From the NCBI RefSeq assembly GCF_005877905.1, contig NZ_SWDV01000022.1:1-64000 (forward strand): a stretch of DNA of 64,000 bases, read 5' to 3'. The stretch is from Pseudomonas nicosulfuronedens. Lineage in GTDB: Bacteria > Pseudomonadota > Gammaproteobacteria > Pseudomonadales > Pseudomonadaceae. The position numbers and the translations under genes are program-made. Positions 58,930 to 64,000 of this stretch are shown here, piece by piece. A model generated the notes under the pieces. It did not search any database. It saw only the letters and a list, made by a program, of their open reading frames with translations, and had not been told where the DNA came from. How positions within the stretch are numbered: the stretch's first letter is position 1; every line of letters starts with the position of its first letter.

Positions 58930-59013
58930 AAGCTTCGTCCTGGCCGGTGTGCCGGCCTTGTCGTCTTCGAGCCTCCCGGAAATGCACGGCTCCGGGGGCG
59001 TTGTTCGCCAGCG

Positions 59014-61293
59014 TCAGGCCTGGATGGTCGCCGCCGGGTTGATCACGCGGCCGAGGCCGAGGTTGCGCAGGGCCAGGTGCAGCGAGCTATGGATAACCTG
59101 CGGGTTGTCGAAGGTCATCAGCTGGCCGAGCAGTTCGCGGGCCCTGGAGAGAGTCATCTGGCGCAGCAGCCATTTCACCTTGGGCAGGTTGGTGGCGTTC
59201 ATCGACAGGGAATCGAAGCCCATGGCCATCAGCAGCACGGCAGCCGCCGGATCGCCAGCCATCTCACCACAGATGCTGACTGGTTTGCCTTCGGCATGGG
59301 AGTCGTCAACCACCTTCTTCAGCGCCTGCAGAACCGCCGGGTGCAGGTAGTCGTAGAGGTCGGCGACGCGCGGGTTGTTGCGGTCCACGGCCAGCAGGTA
59401 CTGGGTCAGGTCGTTGGAGCCGACCGAGAGGAAGTCCACCTGGCGCGCCAGCTCGCGGGTCTGGTACACGGCCGCGGGGATCTCCACCATCATGCCGATC
59501 GGCGGCATGGGGATGTCGACGCCCTCGTCGCGCACTTCGCCCCAGGCGCGGTGAATCAGGTGCAGCGCCTCTTCCAGCTCGTGAGTACCGGAGATCATCG
59601 GCAGCAGGATGCGCAGGTTGTCCAGGCCTTCACTGGCCTTGAGCATGGCACGGGTCTGCACCAGGAAGATTTCCGGGTGGTCGAGGGTGACGCGGATGCC
59701 GCGCCAACCGAGGAAGGGGTTGTCTTCCTTGATCGGGAAGTAGGACAGCGCCTTGTCGCCGCCGATGTCCAGGGTACGCATGGTCACCGGCAACGGATGG
59801 AAGGCGGAGAGCTGCTCGCGGTAGATGGCGAGCTGTTCCTTCTCGCTGGGGAAGCGGTCGTTGATCATGAACGGCACTTCGGTGCGATACAGCCCGACAC
59901 CCTCGGCACCGCGCTCCTGGGCGCGAGCCACGTCCGCCAGCAGGCCGGTGTTGACCCACAGCGGCATGCGATGGCCGTCCAGTGTCTCGCAGGGCAGCTC
60001 GCGCAGCGCGGCCAGGCCCTTGCTCAGCTCCTTTTCTTCGGCGACCACTTCGCCGTACTGCTTGACCAGCTGCGGCGACGGGTTGGTGTAGATCTCGCCG
60101 TGGTAGCCATCGACGATCAGGTCGATGCCGTCGACCTTGGAGTACGGCAGGTCGACCGCGCCCATCACCGTGGGAATACCCATGGCGCGGGCGAGGATGG
60201 CAACGTGGGAGTTGCCCGAACCCAGTACCGAGATCAGACCCACCAGCTTGCCCTCGGGCACCTCGCCGAGCATGGCCGGCGACAGCTCCTCGCTGACGAT
60301 GATGGTCTGGTCGGGGTAGGTCAGGGACTGCTTACGCTCTTCCTGGAGGTAGGCAAGAATGCGCCGGCCGATGTCCTTCACGTCCGATGCGCGCTCGCGC
60401 AGGTAGGCGTCGTCCATCAGCTCGAAGCGCTGCACGTGCTCCATGACCACCTGGCGCAGCGCGCCCTGTGCCCACTGGCCGGTACGGATGATGCGTTTGA
60501 CTTCCAGCCCGATGGAGGCGTCATCGAGCATCATCAGGTAGACATCGAACAGCGCCCGCTCTTCCTTGCGCAGCTGGGTAGCCAGCTTGCTGGAGAGGTT
60601 GCGCATGTCTTCGCGGACCGATTCCAGCGCCTGCTTGAAGCGCTCGACCTCGGCCTCGACGTCGTCGATGGGTTTGTCCGGGACTACTTCCAGGTCGGCC
60701 GGCGGCAGCACCACGACGGCCTTGCCCACGGCCACGCCGGGGGCGCCGGGAACGCCGACGAACTTGGCTTCGCTGATGCCCTTGCCCATCTTGCCCAGGC
60801 CGCGGATCGAGCCTGTCGCCTCGGCGTGGGCGATAACGCCCGCAAGCTGGGCGCTCATGGTGACGAGGAAGGCTTCCTCGCCTTCGTCGAACTGGCGTTT
60901 TTCCTTCTGCTGCACGACCAGAACGCCCATCACCCGACGGTGGTGGATGATCGGTGCGCCGAGGAAGGAGGCGTAGCGTTCCTCGCCGGTCTCGGCGAAG
61001 TAGCGGTAACGGGGGTGTTCGGAGGCGTTCTCGAGGTTCAGCGGCTCCTCGCGGGTGCCGACCAGGCCGACCAGGCCCTCGTTGGGCGCCATGCTGACCT
61101 TGCCGATGGAGCGTTTGTTCAGGCCCTCGGTGGCCATCAGCACGAAGCGGTTGCTCTCCGGGTCGAGCAGGTAGACCGAGCACACCTGGGTGCCCATCGC
61201 CTCCTTCACGCGCTGCACGATGATGCCCAGCGCCGCCTTGAGGTCCTTGGCGGAGTTCACTTCCTGGACGATCTTACGCAGCGTGTTGAGCAT
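59014..61293 (-). CDS. ptsP: Nitrogen-PTS phosphoenolpyruvate phosphotransferase (EI-Ntr)
   Basis: This 759-residue enzyme starts the nitrogen phosphotransferase relay by taking phosphate from phosphoenolpyruvate. It has an N-terminal GAF domain (about residues 15-150), the swivelling domain with the phosphohistidine motif GSGNSHVAILARAMGIP near residue 357, and a C-terminal PEP-binding TIM barrel (GLYRTEVPFM near 480, SVGSNDLTQY near 640, CGEMAGD near 690). The gene follows rppH on the same strand after about 30 bases, the usual rppH-ptsP order in gammaproteobacteria. It links carbon and nitrogen status to many phenotypes. Confidence 0.96.
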   Translation of the reverse strand: MLNTLRKIVQEVNSAKDLKAALGIIVQRVKEAMGTQVCSVYLLDPESNRFVLMATEGLNKRSIGKVSMAPNEGLVGLVGTREEPLNLENASEHPRYRYFAETGEERYASFLGAPIIHHRRVMGVLVVQQKEKRQFDEGEEAFLVTMSAQLAGVIAHAEATGSIRGLGKMGKGISEAKFVGVPGAPGVAVGKAVVVLPPADLEVVPDKPIDDVEAEVERFKQALESVREDMRNLSSKLATQLRKEERALFDVYLMMLDDASIGLEVKRIIRTGQWAQGALRQVVMEHVQRFELMDDAYLRERASDVKDIGRRILAYLQEERKQSLTYPDQTIIVSEELSPAMLGEVPEGKLVGLISVLGSGNSHVAILARAMGIPTVMGAVDLPYSKVDGIDLIVDGYHGEIYTNPSPQLVKQYGEVVAEEKELSKGLAALRELPCETLDGHRMPLWVNTGLLADVARAQERGAEGVGLYRTEVPFMINDRFPSEKEQLAIYREQLSAFHPLPVTMRTLDIGGDKALSYFPIKEDNPFLGWRGIRVTLDHPEIFLVQTRAMLKASEGLDNLRILLPMISGTHELEEALHLIHRAWGEVRDEGVDIPMPPIGMMVEIPAAVYQTRELARQVDFLSVGSNDLTQYLLAVDRNNPRVADLYDYLHPAVLQALKKVVDDSHAEGKPVSICGEMAGDPAAAVLLMAMGFDSLSMNATNLPKVKWLLRQMTLSRARELLGQLMTFDNPQVIHSSLHLALRNLGLGRVINPAATIQA

Positions 61294-61324
61294 GGCGTGG
61301 GGGTCTAACTCCTTGAACTTCGTG

Positions 61325-61804
61325 CTAGTCGCGCGCCAATAGGCGCGGTGCCAATTCCTTCAGGGCCCGGCGGTAGACCTCGCGCTTGAAGGTCACGACC
61401 TGGCCCAGCGGGTACCAGTAGCTCACCCATTTCCAGCCGTCGAACTCGGGTTTGCCGGTGACATCCATGCGCACCCGGCTTTCCTCGCCGGTCAGGCGCA
61501 GAAGGAACCACTTCTGTTTCTGCCCGATGCACAGCGGCTGGCTGTTGGTACGCACCAGGCGTTGCGGCAGGCGGTAACGCAGCCAGCCCCGGGTACAGGC
61601 AAGGATCTTGACGTCCTGCTCTTCCAGGCCGACTTCTTCGTTCAGTTCGCGGTACAGCGCTTCCTCAGGGGTTTCTCGGGCGTTGATGCCACCCTGGGGA
61701 AATTGCCAGGCTTCCTGGTTGATGCGCCGTGCCCACAGTACCTGTCCGACATCGTTGCAAAGGATGATGCCGACATTGGGGCGAAAACCATCGGGATCGA
61801 TCAC
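61325..61804 (-). CDS. rppH: RNA pyrophosphohydrolase
   Basis: This 159-residue Nudix hydrolase removes pyrophosphate from 5'-triphosphate RNA and so triggers mRNA decay. The Nudix box [22 protein letters not shown] runs from about residue 37 to 58, and the N terminus [14 protein letters not shown] is typical. The start is GTG at 61804, supported by that N terminus and a GAGGA site upstream; the longer open frame to 62008 overlaps the divergent HAD gene. It precedes ptsP. Confidence 0.94.
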   Translation of the reverse strand: MIDPDGFRPNVGIILCNDVGQVLWARRINQEAWQFPQGGINARETPEEALYRELNEEVGLEEQDVKILACTRGWLRYRLPQRLVRTNSQPLCIGQKQKWFLLRLTGEESRVRMDVTGKPEFDGWKWVSYWYPLGQVVTFKREVYRRALKELAPRLLARD

Positions 61805-61951
61805 GGCGGTACATCCTCGAAATCGCGTGTGCCCGCATTGTTCCATAAAGCTTGTGACAGCGGCAACGCGGGCTGCGGCGTCCTGTGCTGGGTGGGCAAA
61901 AGCCGTTACTCTAGGCGACTTTTCCGTATTGGCAACTGGCGGTAATTCATC

Positions 61952-62605
61952 GTGCGACTGGCTCTCTTCGATCTCGACAACACCCTCCTGGCCGGCGACA
62001 GCGACCACAGCTGGGGCGAATGGCTCTGCCAGAAGGGGCTGGTGGATGCCGGCGAGTACCAGGCGCGCAACGATGCCTTCTACGCCGACTACGTCGCCGG
62101 CACGCTAGACGTGTTCGCCTACCAGGCCTTCACCCAGGCCATTCTCGGCCGCACCGACCTGGCCCAGCTGGCCACCTGGCACCGCCAGTTCATGGACGAG
62201 GTCATCGAACCCATCATCCTGGCCAAGGGCGAAGCCCTGCTGGCCGAGCACCGCGCCGCGGGCGACAAGTTGGTGATCATCACCGCCACCAACCGCTTCA
62301 TCACTGCGCCCATCGTCGAGCGCCTGGGCGTGGAAACCCTGATCGCCACCGAGTGCGAGATGCAGGACGGCCTCTATACCGGCCAGACCTGCGGCGTACC
62401 CTGCTTCCAGGGCGGCAAGGTGACCCGCCTGAACCGCTGGCTGGAAGAAACCGGTCTGACGCTGGACGACGCCTACTTCTACAGCGACTCGCGCAACGAC
62501 CTGCCGCTGCTGGAACAGGTCGCCAATCCGGTGGCCGTCGACCCCGACGACACCCTCCGCGCCACCGCTATCGAGCGCGGCTGGCCGGTGATCAGCCTGC
62601 GCTGA
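61952..62605 (+). CDS. HAD-superfamily hydrolase, subfamily IB (SerB-like phosphatase)
   Basis: This 217-residue protein has the HAD motif [14 protein letters not shown] (residues 6-18), motif II IITAT near residue 108, and motif [14 protein letters not shown] near residue 177. This arrangement, with a helical cap, is typical of subfamily IB phosphatases such as phosphoserine phosphatase and related enzymes acting on lipid or sugar phosphates. The start is GTG at 61952. It is divergent from rppH, as in P. aeruginosa. The substrate is unknown. Confidence 0.9.
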   Translation: MRLALFDLDNTLLAGDSDHSWGEWLCQKGLVDAGEYQARNDAFYADYVAGTLDVFAYQAFTQAILGRTDLAQLATWHRQFMDEVIEPIILAKGEALLAEHRAAGDKLVIITATNRFITAPIVERLGVETLIATECEMQDGLYTGQTCGVPCFQGGKVTRLNRWLEETGLTLDDAYFYSDSRNDLPLLEQVANPVAVDPDDTLRATAIERGWPVISLR

Positions 62606-62634
62606 CTCGCCGCCGCCAGATAAGGGACCAAGAG

Positions 62635-63168
62635 ATGAAGCGGATACTGGTTCTTCTACTTGGCATGCTGGCGCTGCCTGCTTGTAGTACCGGCCCCTAC
62701 CTGCACCCCGAATCGGAGTCGGGCCAGCTCCGCAGTATCGACAGAACGTGCCCTGGCGCCCAGCAGGCGCTGCAGTATTTCAATGCGGATCGCTCGGAAA
62801 GCTTGCTCGTCTATGTGGCCTTGCCCATCGCGGGCCAGTCCGAAGGCACCGAGTTGAGACTCTTCACCTGGCGCTACGGCAAATCTGACGCGAAACCTGC
62901 AAGGATCAGTGCCGACTCTCCCGATGTCGAGTGGGTGCTGCCCTCAGGAGAGCGCCGGACCGTTCGCGCGTCTTTGCTGGAAGGCGGTTTCCAGAGCAAC
63001 GATCCACGGATCAACAATCGCTCCCGCGGTACCAAGCTCTACGAAGGTGATCTGGAGGAGTTCATCCTGTTCTTGCCAGTCATCAGGGTGAACGGCGAAG
63101 CCCTCGATATCCGCCCCATCCACTTTCACAAGACACAGTCGCGCTACGCGCCCGTATTCAATTGCTGA
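62635..63168 (+). CDS. Putative lipoprotein of unknown function
   Basis: This 177-residue protein begins with a lipoprotein signal peptide: MKRILVLLLGMLALPAC, lipobox LPAC with Cys17. The mature part has few recognisable features; a beta-rich pattern (LRLFTWRYGKSDAKP, EFILFLPVIRV) suggests a globular domain, and cysteines are present near residue 39 and at the C-terminal end. The ATG at 62635 follows AGGGA. It lies 29 bases after the HAD gene on the same strand. I do not recognise the family. Serine after the lipobox cysteine fits outer-membrane sorting. Confidence 0.78.
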   Translation: MKRILVLLLGMLALPACSTGPYLHPESESGQLRSIDRTCPGAQQALQYFNADRSESLLVYVALPIAGQSEGTELRLFTWRYGKSDAKPARISADSPDVEWVLPSGERRTVRASLLEGGFQSNDPRINNRSRGTKLYEGDLEEFILFLPVIRVNGEALDIRPIHFHKTQSRYAPVFNC

Positions 63169-63190
63169 TAGGCGACCGGGCCAGCCTGTC

Positions 63191-63658
63191 CTATGGTGAC
63201 TTGTTGACCATCAGGTAGAAGATCGCCAGGAAGGCCAGGAACGCCGGCCAACCCAGGGCGAACCACCAGCGCATATAGAGGAAGGCTCGCGGCGGCAACG
63301 CGGCGCCTTCCCGGTGCGCAGTCTCAGCCATGTCCCGCATGCGGATCTGCAGCCAGACCACCGGCAGCCAGCAGGCGCCCGCGAACACATAAAGCCCCAG
63401 ACTCCACAGCAACCAGCCCGAATCCAGCGGCCAGCCGGCCATGTGCGCCATGGCGATGCCGCTCAACGGCTGGAACACCGCCGTGGTAGCGATGAACAGC
63501 CAGTCGGCGGTAACCAGGTGGCGGAAGGTGATGCGGATCGCTTCCAGGTTGCCGCTGCGCCAGGCGCGCCAGCTGTAGTAGGCCGAACCCAGCCCGGTAC
63601 CGAACAGCAGCGTGGAAGACAGGATGTGCAGGGTCTTGAGCAGCAGGTAGAGGTTCAC
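63191..63658 (-). CDS. DUF2269 family membrane protein
   Basis: This 155-residue protein has four predicted membrane segments (about residues 5-25, 48-70, 82-103 and 130-150) and the family's N-terminal LYLLLKTLHILSS motif. The histidines in KTLHIL and TFRHLV are typical of this family, whose function is unknown. The start is GTG at 63658 with no strong ribosome site. It lies 10 bases after the stop of a related upstream gene, so translation is probably coupled. Confidence 0.82.
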   Translation of the reverse strand: MNLYLLLKTLHILSSTLLFGTGLGSAYYSWRAWRSGNLEAIRITFRHLVTADWLFIATTAVFQPLSGIAMAHMAGWPLDSGWLLWSLGLYVFAGACWLPVVWLQIRMRDMAETAHREGAALPPRAFLYMRWWFALGWPAFLAFLAIFYLMVNKSP

Positions 63659-63668
63659 GCGGCGGGCA

Positions 63669-64000
63669 TCACACCGGCTTGCTGATCATCAGCACCAGGA
63701 TGGCAATCACGCACAGCAGCGCCAGTGCGAAGAAGGCCAGGCCGAACTTCCACTGCCGTGCCGCGCCGGCGGCGATTGGCTCGCCACTGCCCTGTGCCGC
63801 CAGTGCCAGATTGCGGATCCGCCACAGGCGGGTGGTGAACAAAAGCCAGAAGATCGTCGCGACGATCAGCAGACAGGCGCTCCCCAGCAGCCAGGTCTGC
63901 CCCAGCGGCCAGCCGATGGTCTGCACCATGCGATAGCCGGTGACCGGCAGGCTGGCGACGCTGCCGGCGACCAGCACCCAGCCGATCAGGCCGATGCGCT
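63669..64000 (-). CDS. DUF2269-like membrane protein, partial
   Basis: The frame is open to the window edge and encodes at least 109 residues ending VLMISKPV. It has three visible membrane segments and a segment (TGYRMVQTIGWPLGQTWLLGSACL) that resembles the second-to-third helix region of the adjacent DUF2269 protein (LSGIAMAHMAGWPLDSGWLLWSLGL). A GTG at 63977 is in frame but the open frame continues upstream with hydrophobic residues, so the true start is probably outside the window. It appears to be a tandem paralogue; function is unknown. Confidence 0.7.
   Translation of the reverse strand, partial: RIGLIGWVLVAGSVASLPVTGYRMVQTIGWPLGQTWLLGSACLLIVATIFWLLFTTRLWRIRNLALAAQGSGEPIAAGAARQWKFGLAFFALALLCVIAILVLMISKPV

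Noticed and set aside
58222-61308. A 1028-residue open frame antisense to ptsP
   Set aside because: It mirrors ptsP codons, overlaps the diguanylate cyclase gene and has no recognisable domain; ptsP is unambiguous.

Overview
The window is high-GC, densely coded bacterial DNA that reads as the chromosome of a Pseudomonas near the P. aeruginosa group (P. citronellolis, P. nitroreducens and P. knackmussii are plausible relatives). The evidence is a complete arcDABC operon with an Anr box, a fabY-type initiating ketosynthase, amgRS, rimBK, ptsP-rppH, and several copies of the classical Pseudomonas REP palindrome that starts GTAGGAGCGAGC. No tRNA, rRNA, CRISPR array, insertion sequence or prophage gene was recognised.

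Layout. 1-2849: end of a probable surface-glycan cluster (partial CDS, SDR epimerase, FAD oxidoreductase, GtrA membrane protein). 3438-8453: arginine deiminase operon arcDABC. 8661-10559: fabY. 10679-24498: HDOD protein, PfpI-like amidotransferase, rRNA methyltransferase, ilvD, an isolated type IV pilin, a purine-type NCS2 permease, a YfcE-like phosphoesterase, a GTPase plus membrane-protein pair (DUF3482/DUF2868), two paralogous exported proteins of unknown function, and folA. 24739-29507: acyl-CoA dehydrogenase, 3-hydroxyacyl-CoA dehydrogenase, LysR regulator, nitroreductase. 29661-33219: a Baeyer-Villiger-type monooxygenase and a RecQ-like helicase. 33416-53824: pckA, hslO, PAP2 protein, hslR, rimBK, LD-carboxypeptidase, amgRS, tex, thioesterase, gshA, an RMF-like protein, argA, argE, CYTH triphosphatase and a GspE-type ATPase. 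53950-55325: SPFH/NfeD pair. 55443-64000: lgt, TauE/SafE transporter, NRDE protein, PAS-GGDEF protein, ptsP, rppH, HAD phosphatase, lipoprotein and two DUF2269 proteins.

Most of the window is housekeeping: arginine catabolism and biosynthesis, glutathione and branched-chain amino acid synthesis, envelope maintenance, redox and heat-shock chaperones, and nitrogen-PTS signalling. From memory of PAO1 numbering, the blocks alternate between the PA5170-PA5210 and PA0335-PA0356 neighbourhoods. These lie at similar distances on opposite sides of oriC, so the window looks like a mosaic built by origin-symmetric inversions, with palindromic repeats at or near the joins.

The least explained loci are the tandem exported paralogues next to folA, the divergent GTPase/membrane pair, the isolated pilin, the SDR-FAD-GtrA trio, and a small protein after gshA that combines an RMF-like segment with an internal duplication. 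I found no clearly novel multi-gene system; these are the best candidates.
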